Shown here: piece after piece, positions 1 through 8,960 of the stretch
Layout: each line of letters starts with the position of its first letter
Position numbering within the stretch: position 1 is the first letter of the stretch
Source: an uncultured Clostridia bacterium
GTDB taxonomy: Bacteria; Bacillota; Clostridia; Christensenellales; CAG-917
Reading direction: 5' to 3'
Assembly: GCA_934277645.1 (NCBI GenBank)
Contig: CAKQUX010000003.1
Coordinates: forward strand, 72,469-136,468
Length of the DNA: 64,000 nucleotides
Translations under genes and position numbers: made by a program
Notes under the pieces: generated by a model
Told to the model about the DNA's origin: nothing
The model's input: the letters and a program-made list of their open reading frames with translations, nothing else
Databases searched by the model: none

Positions 1-1
1 C

Positions 2-511
2 TTGGCAACGGCTAAAACGCATTGGGAAAACGTAAAGAAAAATTTGTCCGAAAAGGAAAGAGAAAATCATCCTGCAAGGTTTGCACTTGTCGAAATAAAC
101 AACGTACATTCGGACGGCATTACGTTTGAGCCTATTCATCGCGTTGTGTTCGGCGTAGGACAGGAGTTTGTAGATTATTTAAAGGGCAGATTAAACGGCG
201 ACCTTAAAATCAAAGTCGAATGTGACGGAAAAACTGATTACGTTTCTGTTCCGAGTCTGACTCCGCTTGCTATAAGCGAAATTCAAAAGGCGATAGACGA
301 ATACGGAAAGGGCGAATGTGATTACATTCACGGCGACGAACATTTGAAGAACGTTGCCGCTCGCGGCGGCGTTGCGATTTTTATGCCGAAAATAGAAAAA
401 TCAGATTTGTTTAAATACGTTCTGGATAACGGCGTTTTGTCAAGAAAGTCTTTCTCTATGGGCGAGGCGGAAGAGAAGCGTTATTATACGGAAGCAAGAA
501 TAATTAAATAG
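2..511 (+). CDS. DUF1015 family protein, C-terminal part (5' end outside window)
   Basis: Only about 169 C-terminal residues are present. The frame is open to the left edge, so the true start lies outside and the TTG at position 2 is not claimed as a start. The sequence fits the C-terminal half of DUF1015 proteins: an HPARFALVEI block, an EPIHRVVF block, and a final segment with RKSFSMG and KRYYTEARII, which in this family ends the protein. Full-length members have somewhat over 400 residues. Function is not established; the gene often follows serC-serA in Firmicutes, but here it sits 18 bases before lysC, and serCA is about 51 kb away. Probably co-transcribed with lysC. Confidence 0.8.
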   Translation: MATAKTHWENVKKNLSEKERENHPARFALVEINNVHSDGITFEPIHRVVFGVGQEFVDYLKGRLNGDLKIKVECDGKTDYVSVPSLTPLAISEIQKAIDEYGKGECDYIHGDEHLKNVAARGGVAIFMPKIEKSDLFKYVLDNGVLSRKSFSMGEAEEKRYYTEARIIK

Positions 512-529
512 GTACATAGAGGAGATATT

Positions 530-1840
530 ATGTTAGTTTGTAAGTTTGGCGGAACTTCGATGGCAAATTCCGCAACGATAGCACAAGTTGCCGATATCAT
601 TTCGGCTGACGAGCAAAGAAGATACGTCGTCGTATCTGCGCCGGGTAAGCGTGACAAGCAAGATACAAAGGTCACCGACCTTTTGTACAAGTGTTTTGCA
701 GAAGCGCAAGCAAGCGGAAGTTGCAAAGAAACTTTTAAACTCGTAAAAGAGAGATTCGACGGCATTATCGAAGGTCTTAACATAGACCTTGACTTGTCGA
801 GCGATTATGACGAAATCGAAGAAAACATCAATTCTTCGACGACTGCCGATTACGCTGCGTCGCGTGGCGAATACTTATCGGCTAAGGTGCTTGCCAAGAA
901 ACTCGGCTATGCGTTTTTGGACACGTTGAAACTTATCAAGTTTAACGAAGACGGCGAACTTCAACTTGAATACAGCCTTGACCTTATAAGACAAGAAATG
1001 CAAAAAGTCAAAAAGGCGGTTTTCCCCGGATTTTACGGTTCGGCACCCGGCGACGTCGTTAAAACGTTTACAAGAGGCGGCAGTGACGTAACGGGCGCTA
1101 TTATCGCAAGAGCTGCAGGCGCAGACGTATACGAAAACTGGACGGACGTTTCGGGCTTTATGATGGCTGATCCGAGAATCGTCGACAGTCCGAACAAAAT
1201 CGAATGTCTTAGCTATCGCGAACTTCGCGAACTTTCGTATATGGGTGCAAACGTTCTTCACCCTGAATCGATTTTCCCAGTAAGAAGCGTAGGTATTCCT
1301 ATCAATATCAAAAATACGTTCGCTCCGTCTGACAGCGGAACGATGATCGTTCCGTCATCGAAACTTCCTGAAAATCCGAGCGTTATCACGGGTATTGCAG
1401 GACAAAAAGGTTTCACGATTATTCTTATCGAAAAAGCGATGATGAACCTCGAAGTCGGATTCGTCAGAAAGGTTTTGTCCGTTTTGGAATATGAAAACAT
1501 CAACGTCGAACACGTTCCGTCGGGCATAGACACTCTTTGCATCGTTGTTCGCGACGAAGATATTCAAAACAAAATGCAAAAGGTGCTTGATAAAATTCGC
1601 GACGCGGTCGGAGCAGATAACGTTGAAATTCACAGCGGACTTTCGCTTGTCGCAACCGTCGGACACAATATGGCGTCACGTCACGGCACGGCGGCGACTA
1701 TCTTCGGTGCGCTTGCAAAATCGAACATTAACATTCGTATGATTGACCAAGGTTCGAGCGAACTTAACATTATCGTCGGCGTCGATACTTTCGATTATGA
1801 AAAAGCAATCAACGCAATTTATCACGCTTTCAACAAATAA
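530..1840 (+). CDS. lysC: Aspartate kinase
   Basis: Phosphorylates aspartate, the first step to lysine, threonine, methionine and diaminopimelate. The 436-residue protein starts with the KFGGTS nucleotide-binding motif, has a GGSDVTGA segment and the conserved LSYRELRELSYMGANVLHPES region before the regulatory part, and ends in two ACT-type domains (from about residue 285) that normally bind the feedback amino acid. The ATG follows a strong GAGGAG site. No lysine riboswitch lies ahead, because the DUF1015 gene ends 18 bases upstream, so control probably comes from an upstream operon promoter and from allostery. The feedback ligand cannot be told from the sequence. Confidence 0.95.
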   Translation: MLVCKFGGTSMANSATIAQVADIISADEQRRYVVVSAPGKRDKQDTKVTDLLYKCFAEAQASGSCKETFKLVKERFDGIIEGLNIDLDLSSDYDEIEENINSSTTADYAASRGEYLSAKVLAKKLGYAFLDTLKLIKFNEDGELQLEYSLDLIRQEMQKVKKAVFPGFYGSAPGDVVKTFTRGGSDVTGAIIARAAGADVYENWTDVSGFMMADPRIVDSPNKIECLSYRELRELSYMGANVLHPESIFPVRSVGIPINIKNTFAPSDSGTMIVPSSKLPENPSVITGIAGQKGFTIILIEKAMMNLEVGFVRKVLSVLEYENINVEHVPSGIDTLCIVVRDEDIQNKMQKVLDKIRDAVGADNVEIHSGLSLVATVGHNMASRHGTAATIFGALAKSNINIRMIDQGSSELNIIVGVDTFDYEKAINAIYHAFNK

Positions 1841-1994
1841 AAACGCCTAATAAAGTTTGCCAAATTGAAACACGGTAAAATTGAAACGTCGTAGAAATGC
1901 GTAGTAGAAATGTCAATATATCTAATAGCCTTAATATGTTAAATTGTAAAGATAACTAAAAAATGCCGATATAAAATCATTGTTTTAGTTAAAT

Positions 1995-2026
1995 TAAAAA
2001 ACGCTACCGATAGGTAGCGTTTTTAA
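1995..2026. terminator. Bidirectional intrinsic terminator after lysC
   Basis: Perfect 8-bp stem ACGCTACC / GGTAGCGT with a GATA loop, flanked by A and T runs on both sides. It can end lysC transcription on the plus strand and the converging ABC transporter transcript on the minus strand. The remaining spacer to 2119 shows nothing recognisable. Confidence 0.85.
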
Positions 2027-2119
2027 TTTATGAGTTTTGTGATGTAATAGAAGTTGCTATTAATACCACAAGGACTGACTGTGGCAACCGCTTTAAGCTT
2101 GATAAATATGTACCGTGAA

Positions 2120-4852
2120 TCAATTCGACCTTAAAGCGACGACAGGGTCTTTTTTAGATGCCATGATAGCAGGGATAAAGCCTGAAATCAAAGTCAATAC
2201 CACGCTTAAAAGGACAAGCAATACGCCGTGAAGCGGAGCGAGTTTAGCAAGGTTGTTCACAAGTCCCCCTGCAAGTTTGTTTATTATGGCGTTGATAGGG
2301 AAGTTTAAAATTGCAGCGACGCAAACTCCGAAAACGCCGCTAGATAGTCCTATTATGACCGTTTCGGCATTGAATACGTTTGATATGTCGATTTTTCTTG
2401 CGCCCAGACTTCTCAACACTCCGATTTCTTTCGTTCTTTCGAGTACGGAGATATATGTGATTATGGCAATCATTATCGACGAAACGAACAGCGAAATTGC
2501 GGCAAAGGCAATAAGCACATATGATACGATATCAATCATTTCGGACATACTGCTCGTTATTGTTGATGCCATATCCGTGTATTGAATTTTGTCTTTGTCT
2601 GCTTTGTCTTCGTTGTATGCGTCAAGGTAGGAAAGTATCTTGCTCTTTGTCGCATACGAGGCGGGATAAATCGAAATCGTGCTCGGAAGAGCAGTAGCGC
2701 CTATTTCCGCAAGGCGTTTCGTATAGTCGGGACAGATGACGGACAAAATAGTGTTTTCGTCAATACTCATATTTTCCGTGATTATCGACGTAAGTCCTTT
2801 GACGGCTTTTTGCGTTGAGCCGCACTTGCTTTTAACGGCGGCAAAAACGTCCTCGAAAGTCGAGTCGGGTTGATTTTTGATATAAATTGCGTCTGATTCG
2901 CTAATAAGGTTTTTAAATTTAAGCAAATCGACGATATTTGCAAGGCTAACGTTTGCCGACGTGATTAGTTTGTCGATTTCGGAGAAGTCGAATTTGAATT
3001 CGTTGTGCGACGGGTCGAGCGTATCGACGAAACAGTCTTTTTGTGCCTGAACGATTTGGCTCGAAGTCGATTGCTCGATAACGTAGTCGGTGAGTGAAGA
3101 AAGATAACCGACGCCGCCACCGAAAAACGTTATATCTTTGTCGGACTTGTTTCTTATTACGCCTACGATTTTGATAAAATCGCCGTCAGGTTTGTTGTAT
3201 GCGGTTTCATAGTCGCTTTGCGGAAGAGATGTGAAATAGTCTTCGCTCACTTTCGTATAAAACTCGTCGCTTGGCACAAGCCTGAATTTTAAGCCTTCTT
3301 GCGAGCTTGTCGAAACAAACTTTTTGAAATCGATAGAGTTGTATTTTATTGTGCCGTCGCTATTCGTTCCGTTTGCCGTCGGCGTTATGCCTATGGCTTT
3401 TAAAACGTCGCTTTTTATTCGGTTGTTTGCGTCGACGACAAGCACTGCTTCAAACTTGTTTTCAGGATATCTGCCGTCTATGACGTCGTAATAATCTTTA
3501 ACGAACGAGTCGCTAAGAAGCTCTTGCCACCAAACGAGTTTTTCGTTTTGGGTGTCGCAAAGTTTGTAGCCTCCCGAGTTCGTTTTTGAAATCAAATTCA
3601 TTTTTACGTCTTTTGCATAGGACACGCTCGCCGTCCAGTCGGGATGAGCTGTTTCCATTGCTTTTACGTAAGCTACGTATTCGTCTGTCAATTTGTTTGT
3701 AAAAATGTTAAGTCCGCCGACTTCGCCGCTCGGGTCATAAGGAACGACTTCGCCCGTCGACGGATAAGTTCCCTTTTTAATCGTTGCCGATTGCGCCTTT
3801 TCCATATCGAACGAAAATCCTATTTCGCTTACGGTGATAGGGAAGCTGTTTAGGGTAGTGCGCTCCATTTCGTCCATGTACAACGTAAATCCGTTTGAAA
3901 TGGAAAGCACGAGAGCAATGCCGATGATGCCGATACTTCCTGCGAATATTGTAAGGAAAGTGCGCAGTTTTTTCGTAACGAGATTCCTTGCGCTGAGAGC
4001 AAGAGCGGTGAAAAAGTTCATTGACGATTTTTTCTTTCGGCGTCCGATTTTCTTTTTTGTGGTTTCAAGTGTGTCTTTGCTGCCTTCTTTAACGGGAGTG
4101 TCGGTGTTTTTGACTGCGTCGAATTCCGCTTCGTCAACGACGGCAAGGACTTGTTCGTCGGCTATTTCTTCGCTTGTAGGCGGATTCGAGTCGGACAGAA
4201 TTTCGCCGTCCAAAAGGCGTATGATTCTCGTGGAGTATTCTTTTGCAAGGTCGCCGTTGTGAGTAACCATAATGACGAGTTTTTCCTTTGCAATCTCTTT
4301 CAAAATGTCCATAACCTGAACGCTTGTGACGCTGTCGAGCGCGCCTGTCGGTTCGTCGGCTAGTATAATGTCGGGGTTGTTGACGATTGCTCTTGCAATA
4401 GCGACTCGTTGCATTTGTCCGCCTGACATTTGGAGCGGCTTTTTGTTTATCTGTTCGCTAAGGCCGACCTTTTCCAAAGCGTCGATAGCGAGTTGTCTTT
4501 TTTCTTTTCTCGAAACGCCCGAAATCGTAAGAGCGAGTTCGACGTTTGCCAAAACGGTAAGGTGCGGAATAAGGTTGTAGCTTTGGAATATAAAACCTAT
4601 TTTTTGGTTGCGATAGGTGTCCCAATCACGCGATTTGTAGTTTTTGGTGGACGTGCCGTCGATAATCAGGTCGCCTTCGGTGTAACTGTCAAGTCCGCCT
4701 ATAATGTTCAGCGTGGTGGTTTTTCCGCAACCCGACGGTCCTAATATAGATGCAAATTCGTTTTTGCGGAACGTCAAATCGATGCCCTTTAATGCGTGGA
4801 CACTGTTTCCTTGCAAGACGTAATCTTTTTTAATCCCTTTTAATTCCAGCAT
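2120..4852 (-). CDS. ABC transporter, fused ATPase and FtsX/MacB-type permease
   Basis: A 910-residue fusion. Residues 1-225 are an ABC ATPase of the LolD/MacB class: Walker A GPSGCGKTT, signature MSGGQMQRVAIARA and Walker B ILADEPTGALDS. A charged linker (about 228-275) leads to a FtsX-like permease: one membrane helix near residue 290, a large extracytoplasmic region (about 320-760) and three C-terminal helices. Such transporters usually export peptides or antibiotics, or act in envelope sensing rather than import; the substrate is unknown. The start has a GGTAGG site. No adaptor or two-component system lies next to it, unlike BceAB-type systems. Confidence 0.9.
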   Translation of the reverse strand: MLELKGIKKDYVLQGNSVHALKGIDLTFRKNEFASILGPSGCGKTTTLNIIGGLDSYTEGDLIIDGTSTKNYKSRDWDTYRNQKIGFIFQSYNLIPHLTVLANVELALTISGVSRKEKRQLAIDALEKVGLSEQINKKPLQMSGGQMQRVAIARAIVNNPDIILADEPTGALDSVTSVQVMDILKEIAKEKLVIMVTHNGDLAKEYSTRIIRLLDGEILSDSNPPTSEEIADEQVLAVVDEAEFDAVKNTDTPVKEGSKDTLETTKKKIGRRKKKSSMNFFTALALSARNLVTKKLRTFLTIFAGSIGIIGIALVLSISNGFTLYMDEMERTTLNSFPITVSEIGFSFDMEKAQSATIKKGTYPSTGEVVPYDPSGEVGGLNIFTNKLTDEYVAYVKAMETAHPDWTASVSYAKDVKMNLISKTNSGGYKLCDTQNEKLVWWQELLSDSFVKDYYDVIDGRYPENKFEAVLVVDANNRIKSDVLKAIGITPTANGTNSDGTIKYNSIDFKKFVSTSSQEGLKFRLVPSDEFYTKVSEDYFTSLPQSDYETAYNKPDGDFIKIVGVIRNKSDKDITFFGGGVGYLSSLTDYVIEQSTSSQIVQAQKDCFVDTLDPSHNEFKFDFSEIDKLITSANVSLANIVDLLKFKNLISESDAIYIKNQPDSTFEDVFAAVKSKCGSTQKAVKGLTSIITENMSIDENTILSVICPDYTKRLAEIGATALPSTISIYPASYATKSKILSYLDAYNEDKADKDKIQYTDMASTITSSMSEMIDIVSYVLIAFAAISLFVSSIMIAIITYISVLERTKEIGVLRSLGARKIDISNVFNAETVIIGLSSGVFGVCVAAILNFPINAIINKLAGGLVNNLAKLAPLHGVLLVLLSVVLTLISGFIPAIMASKKDPVVALRSN

Positions 4853-5174
4853 ATATACCTACCGTTCTTTTTGATAAATCATTATAATATGAAAAGTAAC
4901 AAGTGTCAACAAACGCAAATCAAATGCCTTGCAAATTGTGTGTTTGAGTGATATTATAAATTTGATTATATAGTTGTTTATTTATAAATAAACACTTAGC
5001 ATATATATTTAGTTTAATAGGTATTTAAGCGTATATAAACATTTAGCTATATATAGATACTTAAATAATTATAATATTTAACTTTGTATATAGATTTATT
5101 AGTTTATATATAGACGTTTATCTTATATTCAGTTAGGTAAAGAGCGGCTTAAAATTGCCACTATAAGGGTTAAA
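4853..5174. other. Very AT-rich divergent spacer
   Basis: This 322-base region separates the minus-strand ABC transporter from tcdA. It is built of TATATA, TTTAT and ATTTAG words recurring roughly every 20-25 bases. No open frame or tRNA-like fold is seen. It must hold promoters for both flanking genes, but the composition prevents picking one -10 box with confidence. It resembles other repeat-like spacers in this window, such as 34150-34390. Confidence 0.4.
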
Positions 5175-5885
5175 ATGGATATTTTTGAAAGAGAGAAAAT
5201 GTTAATCGGCGATGAAGCCGTAAAGCGTCTTAATGGCGCAAAAGTCGCGCTTTTCGGAGTCGGTGGGGTCGGCGGCTACGTTGCCGAAATTTTGACGAGA
5301 GCAGGAGTCGGAACGATAGCTATTGTCGACAACGACGTCGTATCTCCGTCGAACATAAACAGACAGATTATAGCCACTCATCTGACGATAGGGAAAAGCA
5401 AGGTTATGGCCGCGTGCGAAAGGTTGTTTGAAATAAATCCGAAAATAAACGCAAGACCGTTTGAGTTTTTCTATGACGAAATGACATGCGACGAAATCGA
5501 CTTGTCGAAATTCGACTTTATCGTAGACGCCATAGACACAGTGACAAGTAAATTGCTTCTCATTCAAAACGCAAAGGCTGTCGGTGTGAAGATAATCAGT
5601 TGTATGGGAACGGGCAATAAGTACACAACCGACTTTTTAATCGACGACATTTCAAAAACGAGCGTTTGTCCGCTTTGCAAAGTTATGCGAAAAGAACTCA
5701 AAGTCAGGAACATATCGGGTGTTCCCGTTTTATACAGTCTTGCCGAACCTAAAAAACCGCAAAATCAAATCACCGAAAACGGCAGACATATTCCGGCCAG
5801 CATTTCGTTTGCGCCTGCCGCGGCAGGAATTAAAATAGGCGAATACGTGATTAAGGAATTGCTTAAAGGAGCAAGCAATGAGTAA
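5175..5885 (+). CDS. tcdA: tRNA threonylcarbamoyladenosine dehydratase (TcdA/CsdL, ThiF-like E1 fold)
   Basis: Member of the ThiF/MoeB/UBA E1-like family that adenylates its substrate; TcdA cyclises t6A37 of ANN-decoding tRNAs to ct6A. The 236 residues begin with FEREKMLIGDEAVKRL and the Rossmann motif GVGGVGGYVAE, followed by DNDVVSPSNINRQ, the ATP- and metal-binding signature of the family. A CPLC motif lies near residue 175. It is slightly shorter than E. coli TcdA (about 268 residues). ATG follows an AAGGG site. It overlaps thiN by 8 bases, so the two are translationally coupled. A generic ThiF/HesA role cannot be fully excluded. Confidence 0.85.
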   Translation: MDIFEREKMLIGDEAVKRLNGAKVALFGVGGVGGYVAEILTRAGVGTIAIVDNDVVSPSNINRQIIATHLTIGKSKVMAACERLFEINPKINARPFEFFYDEMTCDEIDLSKFDFIVDAIDTVTSKLLLIQNAKAVGVKIISCMGTGNKYTTDFLIDDISKTSVCPLCKVMRKELKVRNISGVPVLYSLAEPKKPQNQITENGRHIPASISFAPAAAGIKIGEYVIKELLKGASNE

Positions 5886-6480
5886 ACAGTGTTTTATTGC
5901 GTTAAACAGCGATACGGTCGCACCCCCTTTCGGTGACCTTATCTGCGCCGACGGAGGCTGTAAAAGAGCAGGCGGCGTAAAGCCTTTGGCTATAATAGGC
6001 GATTTCGATTCGTCGGATACGGCAGACCTTGAAAACGTTATCGTTTATCCAAAAGAAAAAGATTTTTCGGACGGCGAGCTGTGCCTTGAATATGCATTGG
6101 AGAACGGTTATGACGAAATAGTGTTTTCGGGCGTTACGGGCGGAAGGCTTGACCATCAGCTTGCAAATCTGAGTCTTATAAAAAAGGCTACGGAAAGCGG
6201 CGTGAGCGCAATGGGGCTTGACGAGACAGGCGGCAAGAAAATAGAAATTTATTATACCGAAAAACCGATAAGACTGTCAGTTCGCAAAGGCGATTTGATT
6301 TCCGTTATGCCGTTTGAGTTTGTGACTTGTCATAGGGCAAGCGGCGTTAAATATCCGCTTAACGATTTGACCTTGAACAACTCGAATCTTTCATACGGCT
6401 TGTCGAACGTAGCGACGGCTAATGAAGTTGAGTTTGAATTCACTTGTGGCGGCACATTCGTGTTTCGCTATGAAGTTTAA
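5878..6480 (+). CDS. thiN: Thiamine pyrophosphokinase
   Basis: Transfers pyrophosphate from ATP to thiamine, making the cofactor TPP. The 200-residue length is normal. Typical motifs are present: LICADGGCKRA near residue 20, IGDFDSSD near 40 (substrate- and Mg-binding Asp residues), and the FSGVTGGRLDHQLANL block near 80, which is the TPK catalytic signature. The C-terminal half is the thiamine-binding beta region. Its ATG overlaps the tcdA stop and uses an AAAGGAG site inside tcdA. The thiamine transporter thiT, under a TPP riboswitch, lies just downstream on the other strand, so uptake and activation sit together. Confidence 0.93.
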   Translation: MSKQCFIALNSDTVAPPFGDLICADGGCKRAGGVKPLAIIGDFDSSDTADLENVIVYPKEKDFSDGELCLEYALENGYDEIVFSGVTGGRLDHQLANLSLIKKATESGVSAMGLDETGGKKIEIYYTEKPIRLSVRKGDLISVMPFEFVTCHRASGVKYPLNDLTLNNSNLSYGLSNVATANEVEFEFTCGGTFVFRYEV

Positions 6481-6844
6481 AGCAAAAGTGAAAAACAAAC
6501 AAAATAAAACGACGAAAGAAAAGCAATAAAACAGAGAAAACCAAAAATACAAGCAACGAGAAATAAAAGCAATAAATAATTGAAGAAACCGAAACGCAAG
6601 CAACGAATAAAGTAAACGATATAAAAGCGACGAATTATATTTCGTCGCTTTTACGTTTTGCACTTATTACAATTAAAAGTCTATATTGACAACTAAAAGT
6701 GTGTGTTTAATCAAAAACCGGTGTTTAGAATTAAAAACCAAGATGACAGCTGCTTTGATTGCCGATAATGTTATAAATCTGCAAATGGGTATTTAATTTT
6801 AACCAAATTCAGATTGTATTCAAATTCAGACTTAATTATTTTTA
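6481..6844. other. Convergent spacer, A-rich with AAGCAACGA-like words
   Basis: Between thiN and thiT. Before the terminator the plus strand is almost pyrimidine-free and repeats words such as AAGCAACGA and AAGCAATAAA. After it the sequence is AT-rich with no recognisable gene or RNA. It lies between two convergent 3' ends, so no promoter is expected. Confidence 0.4.
6623..6655 (+). terminator. Intrinsic terminator after thiN
   Basis: Twelve-base stem AAAAGCGACGAA / TTCGTCGCTTTT with a six-base loop. Symmetric A and T ends allow it to work on both strands. Confidence 0.8.
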
Positions 6845-8059
6845 CTATTCTTGCTTTGCGTTTTCGCTTTCTGAATTTGCCGCTGTATTTTCTGTTTTTG
6901 TTTGCACGGTTTCGGTATTTTCGGTAGGCGTTTCGTCGGCGTTCGGCTCATTGTCGTTTTCGGCTTCGTCTACCACATCTTCCTTTTTGATTGAGGCCGT
7001 AACGTCGAGACGTTTTACAAACTCTTTTGACGCAAACATAAGCGAACCGCAAACAAGAGCGATAGCAAGGTCGGCAAATACAAACGAGTTGTACAAGAAG
7101 CTCCAAGCAACTGCCGAGTAACTTGCGTCACCGCTTCCGAAAATGAACACGCCGCTTATAACGTGCGAGAAATAACGAAGAACCGCGGCAAGTATTCCGC
7201 CAAGCAAGAAGCTGACGATAGGTTTCGATTTGAAAAGGCCGACTTCTTTGAACAAACCGCAAAGTCCGATTGCAGAAAATGCGATAGGGTAGTCGAGCAA
7301 GAATTGTACAGGGTGATAGAGCCACGGCGCTTGAATGAATTGCAAAAAGCCGTAAATTACGCCTGCAACGATGCCTCGTCTTATTCCGAACATATACGAA
7401 TAAATCAAAAGCGGAAGAATACTTGCAAGCGTAATCGAACCGCCTTGCGGCAATTCAAAGAAGCGGACGTACGAAAGCGCAAACGAAAGCGCAATCGAAA
7501 GCGAGGCGTAAACGATTGATTTTGTGTGCAGTTTCGCGTCTTCCTTTTTGCCGCAGAACACAGCGAGCAAAACGATGACCGCAACTATGACTATCGTAAA
7601 GATATAAAGCATTGCGTTGTCGGCTTTGCTTAAAACCATATCGTTGTTCGTTACGCCGAGCGCAATTATCAACGCTATTGCGAAAGCTCCGACAATTCCG
7701 CCTGCGATTTTTGCGAAAAGCGAAAATTTCTCTTTTTTGAAGAGCAGTATTACGATTGCGCAAACAGCCAAAACCAATACGGTCAGAACAAATGCAAGGA
7801 CAGGGTAGAAACTCGTTTTTACGATATAGCCTGCCGCCGAGTATTCGTCGAGTTTTAAAAATCCGAGAAGCAGGATAACCGATAAGCTGTAACCGAAAAC
7901 AAAACCGACGACATAGCGTTTGATGATTTGCGAATCGTTACGTTTTTTGCTTACGGCAAGAATTGCAATTATGCAAATTGCAAAAAAGATAGTGACAAAA
8001 AATGCAATCGTAGCAGTTTTGTCAAAGGTTGATAGCGACTGAAAATTTTTCAAGTCCAT
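6845..8059 (-). CDS. thiT: ECF-type thiamine transporter ThiT with extra N-terminal membrane domain and acidic tail
   Basis: The substrate-binding (S) subunit of an energy-coupling-factor thiamine importer. The start is the ATG at 8059, preceded by AAGGAG; a longer open frame runs into the riboswitch and is rejected. The protein has 404 residues, about twice a usual ThiT. Residues about 185-345 match ThiT: ELPQGGSITLASILPLL, YGFLQFIQAPW, HPVQFLLDYPIAF and SFLYNSFVF, containing known thiamine-contact positions. Residues 1-180 form about five additional helices of unknown role. The last ~55 residues are acidic and low complexity. No ECF ATPase or T component lies nearby, which is usual for shared modules. 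Control is by the TPP riboswitch upstream. Confidence 0.9.
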   Translation of the reverse strand: MDLKNFQSLSTFDKTATIAFFVTIFFAICIIAILAVSKKRNDSQIIKRYVVGFVFGYSLSVILLLGFLKLDEYSAAGYIVKTSFYPVLAFVLTVLVLAVCAIVILLFKKEKFSLFAKIAGGIVGAFAIALIIALGVTNNDMVLSKADNAMLYIFTIVIVAVIVLLAVFCGKKEDAKLHTKSIVYASLSIALSFALSYVRFFELPQGGSITLASILPLLIYSYMFGIRRGIVAGVIYGFLQFIQAPWLYHPVQFLLDYPIAFSAIGLCGLFKEVGLFKSKPIVSFLLGGILAAVLRYFSHVISGVFIFGSGDASYSAVAWSFLYNSFVFADLAIALVCGSLMFASKEFVKRLDVTASIKKEDVVDEAENDNEPNADETPTENTETVQTKTENTAANSESENAKQE

Positions 8060-8080
8060 TTTGTCTCCTTCCGCTAACCC

Positions 8081-8112
8081 GAAAAAGAAAAAGTCCCCTG
8101 AACCCAGAGGAC
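8081..8112 (-). terminator. Riboswitch expression-platform terminator of thiT
   Basis: On the minus strand GTCCTCTG / CAGGGGAC form an 8-bp stem with a GGTT loop, followed directly by TTTTTCTTTTT. It lies between the TPP aptamer and the thiT ribosome binding site, so TPP binding probably favours transcription termination. Confidence 0.85.
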
Positions 8113-8117
8113 GAATT

Positions 8118-8192
8118 GCTTCCTTTCGTGAGCTCAAACTCAATCAAGTTCAAAGGGTTTAATCTCAGACGACCAAGTCGTCACCCCCAGCG
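8118..8192 (-). promoter_or_regulatory. TPP riboswitch (THI element)
   Basis: The minus strand carries the conserved THI-element blocks in order: GGGGGTGACGAC, CTGAGATTAAACCC, TTTGAACTTGAT and a 3' ACGAAAGGAAG arm. The CUGAGA and ACCCUUUGAACUUGAU blocks are diagnostic for the TPP aptamer. An intrinsic terminator follows within 6-10 bases and then the thiT start. The known behaviour of the class is repression by TPP; the regulated gene here being a thiamine transporter fits. Confidence 0.93.
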
Positions 8193-8274
8193 TTTATTAA
8201 TTTTTATAGGACGCCATAGGCGTTACCTTATATTGTTTCGGCGATTTGCCTTTTGGCGAAACCGTGATTTGCGA

Positions 8275-8829
8275 TTATTTCTTTTCGACTTTTTTGAAAT
8301 CCAATTCGTCAATGACGTTTCCGTCGAAATCGTAAATCGTAATGGCGTCGGCAGCCGTGTCAAGAATGATGTACGAAAGCGGGCTGTCGTTCACAGGTAA
8401 CGAGCAAGAGCCGCTGTTTATGAAGTAAACGCCGTTGACTTCTTTTATGAACGGATAGTGCAAGTGTCCGTAGAAACAAACGTCGCCCTTTTTGAGATGG
8501 GCAGGCGGTGTGTCCATATTGAACTTATGTCCGTGCGAGAAGAAGAACGAACGGTCGGTTACGATTTCGTGATAGTCTTGGAAAGTGAAATCCGAAATCA
8601 TTTGGTCGACCTCGCTGTCGCAGTTGCCCTTAATGACGGTAAGTTTGCCCTTGTATGCATTGAGCAATTCGGCAACTTTCATCGGGGCATAGCCGTCAGG
8701 CAGCGGATTTCTCGGTCCGTGATTGTAAATATCGCCAAGCAAAATGAGCGGTTGTCCGTTTGCTATTTCTATTATACGCTTTGCGCTTGTCGCGCTTCCG
8801 TGCAAGTCGGATGCAATAATAAATTTCAT
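8275..8829 (-). CDS. YfcE/MJ0936-type metallophosphoesterase
   Basis: Small calcineurin-like phosphodiesterase of about 184 residues. Metal-binding motifs are in order: SDLHG (residues 6-10), GDIYNHGPR (about 33), KGNCD (about 68) and SHGHKF ... YGHLHYPF (about 100-125). Family members cleave phosphodiester model substrates; the physiological substrate is unclear. I place the start at the ATG 8829 because GAGGTG precedes it; an in-frame start six codons upstream lacks this. It lies upstream of thiT on the same strand, but the riboswitch and terminator lie between them. No partner genes are evident. Confidence 0.88.
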   Translation of the reverse strand: MKFIIASDLHGSATSAKRIIEIANGQPLILLGDIYNHGPRNPLPDGYAPMKVAELLNAYKGKLTVIKGNCDSEVDQMISDFTFQDYHEIVTDRSFFFSHGHKFNMDTPPAHLKKGDVCFYGHLHYPFIKEVNGVYFINSGSCSLPVNDSPLSYIILDTAADAITIYDFDGNVIDELDFKKVEKK

Positions 8830-8895
8830 TCTTTCACCTCGTAACAAGTATACATTATAAGGCGTTAAATGTAAAGCCGATTTTTTAAAATAATA

Positions 8896-8924
8896 TTGCG
8901 CAAAGAATTATTATATGATAAAAT
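8896..8924 (+). promoter_or_regulatory. Probable housekeeping promoter of the GH2 gene
   Basis: TTGCGC, a 17-base spacer and TAAAAT, 36 bases before the GH2 ATG. The -35 differs from TTGACA at two positions. Confidence 0.5.
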
Positions 8925-8960
8925 ATTTTCAATATAAATAAGGGAGAACATAATGAGATA

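Noticed and set aside
6481..6622. Coding potential in the A-rich tract after thiN
   Set aside because: The open minus-strand frame translates to Phe/Leu/Cys-rich sequence produced by composition only.
8060..8143. Longer thiT start at 8143
   Set aside because: It would code through the TPP aptamer and the terminator; the ATG at 8059 has AAGGAG in place.
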